64,000 bases of DNA from an uncultured Flavobacteriaceae bacterium (GTDB lineage: Bacteria > Bacteroidota > Bacteroidia > Flavobacteriales > Flavobacteriaceae). A model generated the notes under the pieces. That model saw nothing but the letters and a program-made list of their open reading frames with translations. It was not told the origin of the DNA and made no database searches. Every line of letters begins with the position of its first letter. The first letter of the stretch is position 1. The position numbers and the translations under genes were made by a program. The stretch lies in contig CALGLR010000059.1 of assembly GCA_937959395.1 (NCBI GenBank), forward strand, positions 1-64,000, in the 5' to 3' direction. Positions 44,736 through 53,528 of the stretch are shown here, one piece after another.

Positions 44736-45308
44736 ATGAAACGTATTGTAATTTTTGCGTCCGGAAGCGGATCTAATGCTGAAAATTTGATTAATTTTTT
44801 TCAAAAAAGAGACAATGTGTCTGTTGTTCAAGTATTAACTAACAATCCCCATGCCAAAGTTTTAGATAGATGTAAAAGACTAAAAATTAGTGCATTATCC
44901 TTCAATAAAATAGCTTTCACGGCTACCGAAGATGTCTTAAATATACTAAAATCGTCTAAACCAGACCTTATTATATTAGCAGGCTTTTTATGGAAATTCC
45001 CTGAATTAATTCTTAAAAACTTCCCGAATAAGGTCATTAATGTTCACCCAGCCCTTTTGCCAAAATATGGAGGAAAAGGAATGTATGGAATGCATGTTCA
45101 TGAAGCAATTATTAAAAATAAAGAAACAGAAACTGGAATAACAATTCATTACGTAAATGAACATTATGACGAAGGAGGAATCATTTTTCAAGAAAAATGT
45201 AAGGTTTTAGCTACAGATTCTGCTAAAGATCTAGCTGAAAAAATCCATTTATTAGAAATGAAGCACTTTCCTTTGGTTGTTGAAAAATTATTAACTTCAA
45301 AGGAATAG
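44736..45308 (+). CDS. purN: Phosphoribosylglycinamide formyltransferase
   Basis: Third step of purine synthesis, using 10-formyltetrahydrofolate. It has 190 residues: IVIFASGSGSNAENLINFF, the catalytic block INVHPALLPKYGGKGMYGMH with the histidine, and the aspartate in VNEHYDEGGIIFQ. It is divergent from acpP, a common flavobacterial arrangement. purF, the first purine gene, lies 2.6 kb downstream on the same strand. Confidence 0.96.
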   Translation: MKRIVIFASGSGSNAENLINFFQKRDNVSVVQVLTNNPHAKVLDRCKRLKISALSFNKIAFTATEDVLNILKSSKPDLIILAGFLWKFPELILKNFPNKVINVHPALLPKYGGKGMYGMHVHEAIIKNKETETGITIHYVNEHYDEGGIIFQEKCKVLATDSAKDLAEKIHLLEMKHFPLVVEKLLTSKE

Positions 45309-45436
45309 TAGAGTTTTAAATAATGAGATGCCTGCCTTCTCGGAAATTGCAGAGTTAGAAAGAATGGAGTACTTTCCTTTTTGTTATTGAAAGGTAATTC
45401 GCTTCGAAAAAATAAATAGAACATAAACGGATGAGG

Positions 45437-45454
45437 TTTCCGCTTTCGCGGAAA
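45437..45454 (+). promoter_or_regulatory. Hairpin with TTTC loop, 6 bases before rnhA start
   Basis: TTTCCGC-TTTC-GCGGAAA, a perfect seven-bp stem, ends exactly 6 bases before the ATG at 45461. Same motif and spacing as at hemH (22849) and the kinase (29541). Confidence 0.65.
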
Positions 45455-45460
45455 TAAAAA

Positions 45461-46102
45461 ATGAGTAAAAAGAAAAAAAAATATTATACCGTCTGGAAGG
45501 GGCATAAAACAGGTGTTTTTGAAACATGGAACGCTTGTAAAACGCAAATTAAAGATTTTCAAGGTGCGCAATACAAATCTTTCCCAACTCTTGATGCTGC
45601 AAAAAAAGCTTTAGAAGGCAATTATTTTGATTATATAGGAAAAGACAAATCGTTTAAAAGTGAACTTTCATCAATTCAATTAAAAAAAATAGGGCAACCT
45701 AATTATGATTCTATCTCTGTAGATGCTGCTTCTAGTGGAAACCCTGGAATTATGGAATATCGTGGTGTAGATACCAAAACAAAAAAACAATTATTTATTC
45801 AAGGCCCTTTTCAAAACGGCACCAATAACATAGGTGAATTTTTAGCTCTTGTTCACGGATTGGCTTTTTTAAAAAAACATAAAAGCAATCGTATTTTATA
45901 TACAGACTCTAAAACAGCGATGAGTTGGGTTCGTAAAAAAACGTGTAACTCTAAATTGCAGCGTAATAAAAAGAACGAATCCCTTTTCGAATTAGTAGAT
46001 CGTGCCGTGCTCTGGTTAAAACAGAACAATTATAGTACTACTATTGTAAAATGGGAAACTAAAGCGTGGGGAGAAATCCCTGCCGATTTTGGAAGAAAAT
46101 AA
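45461..46102 (+). CDS. rnhA: Ribonuclease HI with N-terminal viroplasmin domain
   Basis: Degrades RNA in RNA-DNA hybrids. In 213 residues, the first 50 form a viroplasmin/caulimovirus-type hybrid-binding domain (YYTVWKGHKTGVFETWNACK, AQYKSFPTLDAAKKAL), as in eukaryotic RNase H1, followed by an RNase H domain from about 80: ISVDAASSGNPG, NNIGEFLALVHGL, YTDSKTAMSWV and a final aspartate in IPADFGRK supply the acidic active-site residues. A repeat-like sequence and the hairpin at 45437 lie before it. Confidence 0.93.
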   Translation: MSKKKKKYYTVWKGHKTGVFETWNACKTQIKDFQGAQYKSFPTLDAAKKALEGNYFDYIGKDKSFKSELSSIQLKKIGQPNYDSISVDAASSGNPGIMEYRGVDTKTKKQLFIQGPFQNGTNNIGEFLALVHGLAFLKKHKSNRILYTDSKTAMSWVRKKTCNSKLQRNKKNESLFELVDRAVLWLKQNNYSTTIVKWETKAWGEIPADFGRK

Positions 46103-46181
46103 TTCCTAACTATTTAATTTTTACTTTTTTTGTAATTATTAATAAGCTTTAACAACTAAAATAGTCTTAATTAAACAAGAC

Positions 46182-46805
46182 ATGATTATGTTAAAGGGTT
46201 TTTTGATAAGTATTATTTTTAGTTTTTCAATAATTAGTAATGCTCAAGAAAATTGGGTACTAAAAAAAGACGCAAACGGTATCCAGATATATACGCGAGC
46301 AATTCCAAACATTAATTTTAACGAATACAAAGCAGTAACATCCTTAAATAGTTCTATAGATATTGTTTTAAAAGCACTTCTTGAAGCTCCAAAATATCAT
46401 GAAAACTGTGTTTCTGGGGTTAGCTACTATGTAAAACCATTAAAAAACAATAAGCATGTTTTTTATGTACAAAAAGCATTGCCTTGGCCAATTAAGGATA
46501 GGGACATTGTTACCTTATTAACAGTAGAAAGAATATCCAGCAAAAAAATAAAACTCGTTTTGGAAAGTTTTCCTGAGGAAATTCCAGAAAAAAACGAAAC
46601 CATTAGAATAAAAAAATTAATGGGACATTGGCTCTTAGAAGAAAAAGAAAATAAAACAATAGTTACACAACAACTTTTTTTAGATCCTGAAGGAAACTTA
46701 CCTCCTTTTATTGTAAACAACCTTATAATAAAAGGGCCGTATAAAACTTTTAAAGAATTACAAAACGTTACAAAAAATACCAAAACAAATGAAGCTCAGG
46801 GATAA
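46182..46805 (+). CDS. Secreted START-domain lipid-binding protein
   Basis: A 207-residue protein with an N-terminal signal sequence (GFLISIIFSFSIISNAQ) and a START/Bet v1-like lipid-binding domain: NWVLKKDANGIQIYTR, FYVQKALPWPIKDRDIVTLL, MGHWLLEEKENKTIVTQQLF and GNLPPFIVNNLIIKGPYKTF. It probably binds a hydrophobic ligand in the periplasm. The ATG at 46182 could be preceded or replaced by the one at 46188 (MLKGF). No operon partner is clear. Confidence 0.85.
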   Translation: MIMLKGFLISIIFSFSIISNAQENWVLKKDANGIQIYTRAIPNINFNEYKAVTSLNSSIDIVLKALLEAPKYHENCVSGVSYYVKPLKNNKHVFYVQKALPWPIKDRDIVTLLTVERISSKKIKLVLESFPEEIPEKNETIRIKKLMGHWLLEEKENKTIVTQQLFLDPEGNLPPFIVNNLIIKGPYKTFKELQNVTKNTKTNEAQG

Positions 46806-46833
46806 AAAAGTATGAGTTTGTAATTAATCGCTG

Positions 46834-46841
46834 TATATTTG
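46834..46841 (+). promoter_or_regulatory. -7 element of the PfkB gene
   Basis: TATATTTG followed by CACA, 24 bases before the chosen ATG at 46866 and overlapping an upstream in-frame ATG at 46839, which it therefore rules out. Confidence 0.6.
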
Positions 46842-46865
46842 CACATTATTTTAGAAATCATTTTT

Positions 46866-47792
46866 ATGAGTAAATTAGTAATAGTAGGAACCGTTGCATT
46901 TGATGCTATTGAAACACCTTTTGGTAAAACCGATAAGATATTAGGTGGCGCAGCAACATATATTGGCTTGTCTGCTTCAAATTTTAATGTTGATGCTGCG
47001 GCTGTATCTGTTGTTGGTGGCGATTTTCCACAAGAATACTTAAATCTTTTAAAAGATAGAGGTATTAATATCTCTGGAATAGAAATTGTAAAAGAAGGAA
47101 AAACATTTTTCTGGAGTGGGAAATACCATAATGACATGAATTCTCGTGATACTTTAGCTACAGAACTAAATGTTTTAGAACATTTTAATCCCGTTGTTCC
47201 TGAAGATTACAAAGATGCTGAAATAGTGATGCTAGGTAATTTACATCCTTTAGTACAACAAGGTGTATTAGACCAAATGAATAACAAACCAAAATTAGCT
47301 ATTTTGGATACTATGAATTTCTGGATGGATATTGCACTTAGTGATTTACTAAATGTAATTAAAAATGTAGACGTTATTACAATAAATGATGAAGAAGCAA
47401 GACAATTAACTGGAGAATATTCATTAGTTGTTGCCGCACAAAAAATTCACGAAATGGGACCTAAATATGTGGTCATTAAAAAAGGAGAACACGGCGCATT
47501 ATTATTTCATGATGATAATGTGTTTTATGCACCAGCTTTACCATTAAAAGAAGTTTTTGATCCAACAGGAGCTGGAGATACATTTGCCGGCGGTTTTGCA
47601 GGTTACCTTGCCAAGACTGGTGACATTTCCTTTGAGAATATGAAAAATGCTGTGATTTATGGATCAACACTAGCCTCCTTTTGCGTTGAAAAGTTTGGCA
47701 CAGAGCGAATGGTTAATCTAAAAGATAATGAAGTACATAAGCGCTTGCAACAATTTAAGGATTTAACGCAATTCGAAATCGTTCTTGAATAA
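46866..47792 (+). CDS. PfkB-family carbohydrate kinase
   Basis: A 308-residue ribokinase-like sugar or nucleoside kinase: SKLVIVGTVAFDAIETPFGK, GGAATYIGLSASNF near the start, ITINDEEARQLTG, and the catalytic signature DPTGAGDTFAGGFAGYLA. The substrate cannot be told. The open frame begins at 46839, but the promoter lies there, and MSKLVIVG is the family start. Its position directly before purF is a familiar Bacteroidetes pairing, though a strong terminator separates them. Confidence 0.93.
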   Translation: MSKLVIVGTVAFDAIETPFGKTDKILGGAATYIGLSASNFNVDAAAVSVVGGDFPQEYLNLLKDRGINISGIEIVKEGKTFFWSGKYHNDMNSRDTLATELNVLEHFNPVVPEDYKDAEIVMLGNLHPLVQQGVLDQMNNKPKLAILDTMNFWMDIALSDLLNVIKNVDVITINDEEARQLTGEYSLVVAAQKIHEMGPKYVVIKKGEHGALLFHDDNVFYAPALPLKEVFDPTGAGDTFAGGFAGYLAKTGDISFENMKNAVIYGSTLASFCVEKFGTERMVNLKDNEVHKRLQQFKDLTQFEIVLE

Positions 47793-47886
47793 TTAATATA
47801 TTAAAAATCAATACAAAAATAGACGATTTCATATGACCTATTTAAAAAAAATATTCAAAATATATAAAATAGAATTAACATAAACC

Positions 47887-47916
47887 AACGCGCTCTAAAT
47901 TTAGAGCGCGTTTTTT
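47887..47916 (+). terminator. Terminator between PfkB kinase and purF
   Basis: AACGCGCTCTAAA (47887-47899) and its perfect complement (47900-47912), followed by a T-run. Reads as a very stable hairpin. Confidence 0.85.
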
Positions 47917-47953
47917 ATTTATAAAAGCAACTAACAAACAATACCTATTACTA

Positions 47954-49852
47954 ATGAGTGATGCTCTAAAACACGAGTGCGGAATAGCACACATTCGACT
48001 TTTGAAACCGTTAGAATTCTATAAAAAAAAATATGGAAGTGCTTTTTACGGTGTAAACAAAATGTACCTACTTATGGAAAAGCAACATAACCGTGGCCAA
48101 GATGGTGCTGGTTTTGCAAGTATTAAGTTAGATACCGAACCTGGTGAACGTTATATAAGTCGTGTACGATCTATAGAACAACAGCCAATTCAAGATATTT
48201 TTGCTCAAATAAATGAGCGTATTAATAAGGAATTGACTGAAAACCCCAAATATAATGATGATGTGGCGCTTCAAAAAAAGAACATTCCTTATATAGGAGA
48301 GGTACTTTTAGGTCATGTTCGTTATGGTACTTTTGGAAAAAATAGCGTAGAAAGTGTTCATCCCTTTTTAAGACAGAATAATTGGATGCATCGAAACCTT
48401 ATTTTAGCAGGAAACTTTAACATGACTAATGTTAAAGAACTTTTTAAAAATTTAATTGAATTAGGACAGCACCCGAAAGAGTATACCGATACCATTACTA
48501 TAATGGAAAAGATTGGTCATTTTTTAGATGATTCTGTTAGCAAAATTTATAAAAAACTAAAAAAAGAAGGCTATAATAAAAGTGAATCTTCACCTTTAAT
48601 TGCAGAACGATTAAACGTTGCTAAAATTTTGAAACGCGCTTCTAAAAATTGGGATGGAGGTTATGCACTAGCTGGGCTCCTTGGACATGGAGATTCTTTT
48701 GTTCTAAGAGATCCAGCCGGAATTCGTCCTGTGTATTATTATAAAGATGATGAAGTGGTTGTAGTAGCATCAGAACGACCAGTTATTCAAACTGTTTTTA
48801 ATGTTGAATTCGATAATGTTAAAGAACTAGATCCTGGTAAAGCAATCATCATTAAAAAATCTGGTGATGTTTCATTTAAAAAAATATTAGAACCTTTAGA
48901 ACGCAAATCTTGTTCGTTTGAACGTATTTATTTTTCTAGAGGTAGTGATGCTGAAATTTATCAAGAACGAAAAGAACTTGGTAAACTACTAATGCCTGAA
49001 GTTTTAAAAGCTATAGATAAAGATACAGCAAATACTGTTTTTTCTTATATACCAAATACAGCAGAAACGTCTTTTTTTGGAATGATTGAAACTGTTGAAG
49101 AACATCTTAATGAGCGTAAAACTCAAGCCATATTAGATGGAGATGGTAAACTTACTGCTGAGCAGGTTATAGATATATTGAAAGAGCGACCACGTATTGA
49201 AAAAATTGCAATAAAGGATGCTAAGTTAAGAACGTTTATTACTGAAGATAGTAGCCGTGATGATTTGGTTGCCCATGTTTACGATGTTACTTATGGTGTT
49301 ATAAAACCAACCGATAACTTAGTAATTATAGATGATAGTATCGTTAGAGGAACGACATTAAAGAAAAGTATCATTAAAATGATGGACAGATTACATCCTA
49401 AAAAGATTGTAGTAGTATCATCGGCTCCTCAAATACGTTATCCAGATTGTTATGGTATAGACATGGCAAACCTAGAAAGCTTAGTTGCTTTTAGAGCCGC
49501 TTTGGAGTTGCTTAAAGAAACTAACAATTATAATCTTGTAGAAGAAGTCTATAAAAAGTGTAAGGCGCAAGTAAACTTAGAAGATGCAGAAGTGAAAAAC
49601 TTTGTAAAAGAAATTTATAATGGTTTTACAGCAGAACAAATTTCGGATAAAATTTCAGTATTGTTAAGTGATGAAAGTGTAAATGCGGAAGTGAAAATTA
49701 TTTTTCAACCCATAGAGAACCTTCATAAGGCATGTCCAGATCATTTAGGAGATTGGTATTTTACAGGAAACTATCCTACAGTTGGAGGAAATAGAGTTGT
49801 AAATAGAGCATTTATTAATTTTTATGAAGGAAATAAAGAACGTGCTTATTAA
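47954..49852 (+). CDS. purF: Amidophosphoribosyltransferase (long form)
   Basis: First committed step of purine synthesis, PRPP plus glutamine to phosphoribosylamine. The 632 residues are longer than the classical enzyme of about 470-500. The class II glutaminase domain has its nucleophile in HECGIAHIRL (C9, short propeptide) and RGQDGAGFAS; the phosphoribosyltransferase part has NLVIIDDSIVRGTTLKKSI. A further 120 residues follow with a TGNYPTVGGNRVVNRAF end typical of the Bacteroidetes form. It uses PRPP made by prs in this window. Repeats follow it. Confidence 0.94.
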   Translation: MSDALKHECGIAHIRLLKPLEFYKKKYGSAFYGVNKMYLLMEKQHNRGQDGAGFASIKLDTEPGERYISRVRSIEQQPIQDIFAQINERINKELTENPKYNDDVALQKKNIPYIGEVLLGHVRYGTFGKNSVESVHPFLRQNNWMHRNLILAGNFNMTNVKELFKNLIELGQHPKEYTDTITIMEKIGHFLDDSVSKIYKKLKKEGYNKSESSPLIAERLNVAKILKRASKNWDGGYALAGLLGHGDSFVLRDPAGIRPVYYYKDDEVVVVASERPVIQTVFNVEFDNVKELDPGKAIIIKKSGDVSFKKILEPLERKSCSFERIYFSRGSDAEIYQERKELGKLLMPEVLKAIDKDTANTVFSYIPNTAETSFFGMIETVEEHLNERKTQAILDGDGKLTAEQVIDILKERPRIEKIAIKDAKLRTFITEDSSRDDLVAHVYDVTYGVIKPTDNLVIIDDSIVRGTTLKKSIIKMMDRLHPKKIVVVSSAPQIRYPDCYGIDMANLESLVAFRAALELLKETNNYNLVEEVYKKCKAQVNLEDAEVKNFVKEIYNGFTAEQISDKISVLLSDESVNAEVKIIFQPIENLHKACPDHLGDWYFTGNYPTVGGNRVVNRAFINFYEGNKERAY

Positions 49853-49873
49853 CTAATTCTAGAAATAAAACTC

Positions 49874-50300
49874 ACTTAAACTAAAATAACAGCGCTTAGT
49901 CTAATTCTTTATTATACTATCTTTTTTAAACATATATTTATGTCACCATTAACATAAGTAGGTTAAGTTCATGGTAGATTTGGGGCAAAAAAAGACGAAT
50001 TTCTATTCGTCTTTTTTTATGCACTATTATTACTCACTCGCTTTTATACCTAATTTGTAACTTAACTAAAATAACAGCGCTTGATCTAATTCTTTGTTAT
50101 ACAATCCTTTTTTAAACATATCTTTATATCACCATTAACATAAGTAGGTTAAGTTCATGGTAGATTTGGGGCAAAAAAAGACGAATTTCTATTCGTCTTT
50201 TTTTATACTCTATTATTACTCACTCGCTTTTATGCCCAATTGTAACTTAGCTAAAATAAGAGCGCTTAATCTAATTCTTTTTATACTATCCTTTTTGTTA
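49874..50300 (+). repeat. Tandem ~185-bp direct repeats after purF, each with a terminator
   Basis: Two nearly identical units plus the start of a third: CTAAAATAAC/G starts at 49881, 50066 and 50251. Each full unit contains a hairpin of seven A, GACGAA, a six-base loop, TTCGTC and seven T (49987-50018 and 50173-50204), preceded by TAGATTTGGGGC. The hairpins would serve as tandem terminators for purF. No ORF is present. Confidence 0.85.
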
Positions 50301-50302
50301 TA

Positions 50303-50462
50303 GAACTCGTTTAAACTTTTTCAATTTGCTAAAAAATTGCCCTTCTGTACTTGACTTTAGTCTTTTTTTCATTCCGTAGCGATGCTATGCAATTCAAAAA
50401 AGCCATCAACCAAATCCAAAATGACTAATTTTCGCTTAAATCCAAAAAGTTTAAACGAGTTC
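50303..50462. mobile_element. MITE-like element with 19-bp perfect inverted ends
   Basis: GAACTCGTTTAAACTTTTT (50303-50321) and its exact complement (50444-50462) bound 160 bases of non-coding sequence with internal short palindromes (GTAGCGATGCTATGC near 50377). ATA borders it on both sides and may be a short target duplication. No transposase within. Confidence 0.6.
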
Positions 50463-50742
50463 ATATTTTGATTACTAATTCATTTTAAAATATAGAGTTC
50501 TGTATCTTAACAATAGAAAAGGCAAAATTATTTTTATAGAGGCAGGTAGTTAGTTGTTTATAAATTTGTATTGAGTCATTTTATCAGCTTCTACCATTTT
50601 AACGATTAAGTTATTAAATATTGTTGCTTTACTTTGAGATCTATTTATTTTAAAACAGAACTCATTAAAACACCTGTTTTAGTTTACCCAAGAGTATCTT
50701 GTCCTAACATTTGCACGCTATATAAACTTAAGTTGGAAACAC

Positions 50743-50989
50743 ATGAAAAAACAACTGCTTTTAATCAATTTTTTTGCCTTTATTTTAATAAACCTATTTG
50801 CGAAAAAGCGTAATAATTACTTCTATAGTAGATCAAGAATGTGCAATAAGAGAAACATCGCTTCGTTTTATTGAGGTTTATATAGAAAATAATGAGATAG
50901 CTTTAAATAATAATATTTCTGCAGGAATGTATCTAATAACATTTGAAAATAATTCTAATACTTTTTCAAAAAAGTTAATGATAAACTAA
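50743..50989 (+). pseudogene. Collapsed T9SS cargo gene, copy 2
   Basis: An ATG at 50743 begins a signal peptide (MKKQLLLINFFAFILINLFA), then a frame change, after which KSVIITSIVDQECAIRETSL continues to SAGMYLITFENNSNTFSKKL and MIN-stop, the end of a type IX sorting domain. Signal and sorting tail are thus joined with the body deleted. Homologous to the remnant at 39797-39981. If the frame were restored, it would encode only an approximately 80-residue signal-plus-sorting-tail protein. Confidence 0.7.
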
Positions 50990-51012
50990 GTGCCAAATTG
51001 ATTGTTAAATAT

Positions 51013-51052
51013 AAGTCTTGATAAATAATGGCTAATTTGTCAAGACTTTTTA
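51013..51052. terminator. Hairpin after T9SS remnant, copy 2, at the HD gene end
   Basis: AAGTCTTGA pairs perfectly with TCAAGACTT, with a T-run after. It overlaps the last codon of the convergent HD-domain gene. Covaries with the hairpin at 40005. Confidence 0.65.
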
Positions 51053-51709
51053 TTTATTACCTTCCCATTCACTATAAAATTGTTCTAAATACGTTTGCAT
51101 AAATTGATGGCGTTGTTCTGCAATACGTTTACCTGTTTTTGTATTCATTCGATCTTTTAAGAGTAACAATTTTTCATAAAAATGATTAATTGTTGGCGCA
51201 GTAGAGGCTTTATATTCTTCTTTTGATAGCTTAAGATTTGGTTTTATTTCGGGGTCATAAATGGCTCTGTTTTTAAAACCTCCATAATTAAAAGTACGTG
51301 CAATACCTATTGCTCCTAAAGCATCTAAACGATCTGCATCTTGAATGACACCTAACTCTGGTGAGTGAAATTTTTGAGGGTCATTTCCGCCTTTAAAACT
51401 GATATGTTCAATAATATTAATAACATGGGCAATGATAGAAGAATCAACGTTTTGCTTCACTAAAAATGAACCCGCTAATCGTGGTCCAATGGTTTCATCT
51501 CCATTGTGAAACTTACTATCAGCGATATCGTGTAATAAAGAACCAAGAGCAACTATAAAAGTATCAACTTTTTCATTTTTAGAAAGTAATAATGCGTTTT
51601 TGTAAACACGTTCAATATGAAACCAATCATGCCCACCTTCGGCATTAGCCAATTGCTTTTTTACAAAAACTATTGTATTCTCAATTTGCTGTGTTTGTAC
51701 AGAATTCAA
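51050..51709 (-). CDS. HD-domain phosphohydrolase
   Basis: A 219-residue YedJ-like HD protein. Metal-site residues: the histidine of GGHDWFHIERV, LLHDIADSKFHNGDE with the HD pair, and the downstream aspartate in VIQDADRLDALGAIGIARTF. The substrate is likely a phosphorylated nucleotide or similar, but is not known. It starts 7 bases after the desaturase stop and probably shares a transcript with the desaturase and plsC. Confidence 0.9.
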   Translation of the reverse strand: MNSVQTQQIENTIVFVKKQLANAEGGHDWFHIERVYKNALLLSKNEKVDTFIVALGSLLHDIADSKFHNGDETIGPRLAGSFLVKQNVDSSIIAHVINIIEHISFKGGNDPQKFHSPELGVIQDADRLDALGAIGIARTFNYGGFKNRAIYDPEIKPNLKLSKEEYKASTAPTINHFYEKLLLLKDRMNTKTGKRIAEQRHQFMQTYLEQFYSEWEGNK

Positions 51710-51716
51710 AATAAAA

Positions 51717-52706
51717 TTACTTTATAACTGCTGGTTCTACCCATTTAAATTTAAAAGAGTTTTCAGGAACAACTAAACGATCTGCCAATCGTAGCATTCT
51801 TGAAGGTAGTTTCATTAAATAATCTCTGGCTTTTTCTGCTTCATCTGTAAGATCTGCAACTTTATCTATTTCCCAGCGTTTAATTAGTTTTTCTAAAATG
51901 TCGACATAATCTAAAGAGGTATAAACTCCAATACGTTGTGCTGTATTTGAAAACTCTTCAAAAGCGCTACTAATTTTACCACCAGATTCTCTTAAAAAGT
52001 GAGCTGGCATCGCTATTTTTTGTTTCATCATATAATGAAATGCCATCATCATTTGGCTAGGATCTACTTTAAAAATACGCTCTACAAATTCGCAATACGC
52101 ATGGTGATGGCGCATTTCGTCTCCAGAAATGATTTTACACATTTTAGCGAGTTGTTTATTCCCTTTTTCTTTTGCCATTCTAGCTACTCTATTGTGAGAA
52201 ACATAAGTTGCTAATTCTTGAAAACTAGTATAAACAAAGTTTTTATAAGGATCGCGATCTGTACCAATATCAAAACCATCGGCAATAAGATGCTGTGTTG
52301 TTTTTTCAATTTCTCTCATATTTACACGACCAGATAAATATAAATATTTATTTAAAACATCTCCATGTCTATTCTCTTCAGCAGTCCAATGTCTTACCCA
52401 TTTAGACCAGCCGTTTCGTTCTATTTGTCCAACACCTTCTACATCCATTAACCAAGATTCATAAGTTGGTAGTGCTTCTTCGGTAATCATATCTCCAACT
52501 AAAACAACCCAGAAATCATAAGGTAACTCTTTAGAAAGCTCTCTTATTTCTTTTACTTCGTCAAAGAAGGTGTCACTTTCAGAATTAGGTAAAAAATCGG
52601 TAGGTTGCCAGATTTTTTCAGCAGGAATTAAATACTTTTGAATTAGAGATTCAACATCTTTCTCAAGAAACTGCATAACTTCTAATCTTATATTTTTTAA
52701 CGACAT
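51717..52706 (-). CDS. Acyl-ACP desaturase
   Basis: Soluble di-iron desaturase that introduces a double bond in acyl-ACP chains. It has 329 residues; iron ligands are in the two helical motifs TAEENRHGDVLNKYLYLSGR and SGDEMRHHHAYCEFVERIF (EExxH and DExxH types). It lies between an acyltransferase and the HD gene, spaced 4 and 7 bases, so it is plausibly cotranscribed with plsC, which suggests a membrane-lipid unit. Confidence 0.93.
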   Translation of the reverse strand: MSLKNIRLEVMQFLEKDVESLIQKYLIPAEKIWQPTDFLPNSESDTFFDEVKEIRELSKELPYDFWVVLVGDMITEEALPTYESWLMDVEGVGQIERNGWSKWVRHWTAEENRHGDVLNKYLYLSGRVNMREIEKTTQHLIADGFDIGTDRDPYKNFVYTSFQELATYVSHNRVARMAKEKGNKQLAKMCKIISGDEMRHHHAYCEFVERIFKVDPSQMMMAFHYMMKQKIAMPAHFLRESGGKISSAFEEFSNTAQRIGVYTSLDYVDILEKLIKRWEIDKVADLTDEAEKARDYLMKLPSRMLRLADRLVVPENSFKFKWVEPAVIK

Positions 52707-52710
52707 AGTA

Positions 52711-53445
52711 TTATATAATGATATTATCTTTAATTGTTTTCTCTATGGACTCCAAAAGTACGTCTTTTTCATATTCATTTACTTTTAAAGGCTCATGAAC
52801 TTCGAATTTTAAGCAAATACCAATTCCCATTGGAAATTTGCCATAACGTAATGTTTTCCATGAATTATTAATAGTAATAGGAACTATAGTAGCGTCTGGA
52901 ACATATTTCATTAATGTTTCTAAACCTTTAGTTTGAAATTTTTTTGGAACACCATCACGACTTCGTGTGCCTTCAGGGAAAATAACAGCAGCTCTTTTAG
53001 TGTCTTGAATATATTTTCCAAAATTACGAATGGCTAAAATAGCTTGTCTAGGATTTTTTCTATCGATTAGAGCAGAACCGCCATTACGTAAATTATAAGA
53101 TACACTTGGAATTCCTTTTCCTAATTCTTTTTTACTTACAAATTTTACATGATGCTTTCGCATGTGCCATATTATTGTTGGTATATCACTCATACTTTGG
53201 TGATTTGCGACAATAATAATTGGTGCGTCGGTAGGAATTGTATACTTGTTTTTAAAAGAAACAGGATTGCCTAACAACAATAAGCATCTCATTAATGAAA
53301 AGTTTAAGAAATCGACACTTTTTTTATGAGCCTTATAACCAAAAACATTAAAACAAAGCCATTGTATAGGGTGAAACACTAATAGTGTTAAACCAAAAAA
53401 GAAAAAATAAATAACTGTTAAGGGGTAAGCTAAAAGCTTTCTCAT
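52711..53445 (-). CDS. plsC: 1-acyl-sn-glycerol-3-phosphate acyltransferase
   Basis: Makes phosphatidic acid from lysophosphatidic acid at the inner membrane. It has 244 residues: an N-terminal hydrophobic segment (LTVIYFFFFGLTLLVFHPIQ), the acyltransferase motif IIVANHQSMSDIPTI (NHxxxxD), SKKELGKGIPSV, FPEGTRSRDG and VVPITINNS. It starts the desaturase-containing run. Confidence 0.93.
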   Translation of the reverse strand: MRKLLAYPLTVIYFFFFGLTLLVFHPIQWLCFNVFGYKAHKKSVDFLNFSLMRCLLLLGNPVSFKNKYTIPTDAPIIIVANHQSMSDIPTIIWHMRKHHVKFVSKKELGKGIPSVSYNLRNGGSALIDRKNPRQAILAIRNFGKYIQDTKRAAVIFPEGTRSRDGVPKKFQTKGLETLMKYVPDATIVPITINNSWKTLRYGKFPMGIGICLKFEVHEPLKVNEYEKDVLLESIEKTIKDNIII

Positions 53446-53469
53446 TTTTTAATAAATAAATAATGCCTA

Positions 53470-53503
53470 AAAATAAAAAAACCACGTAACAAATACGTGG
53501 TTT
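53470..53503 (-). terminator. Terminator of the bacilliredoxin gene
   Basis: AAACCACGTA (53479-53488) pairs with TACGTGGTTT (53494-53503). On the minus strand a T-rich run follows. It lies between the bacilliredoxin gene and plsC. Confidence 0.8.
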
Positions 53504-53528
53504 CTACTTTTTATATCACTCTTTTATT

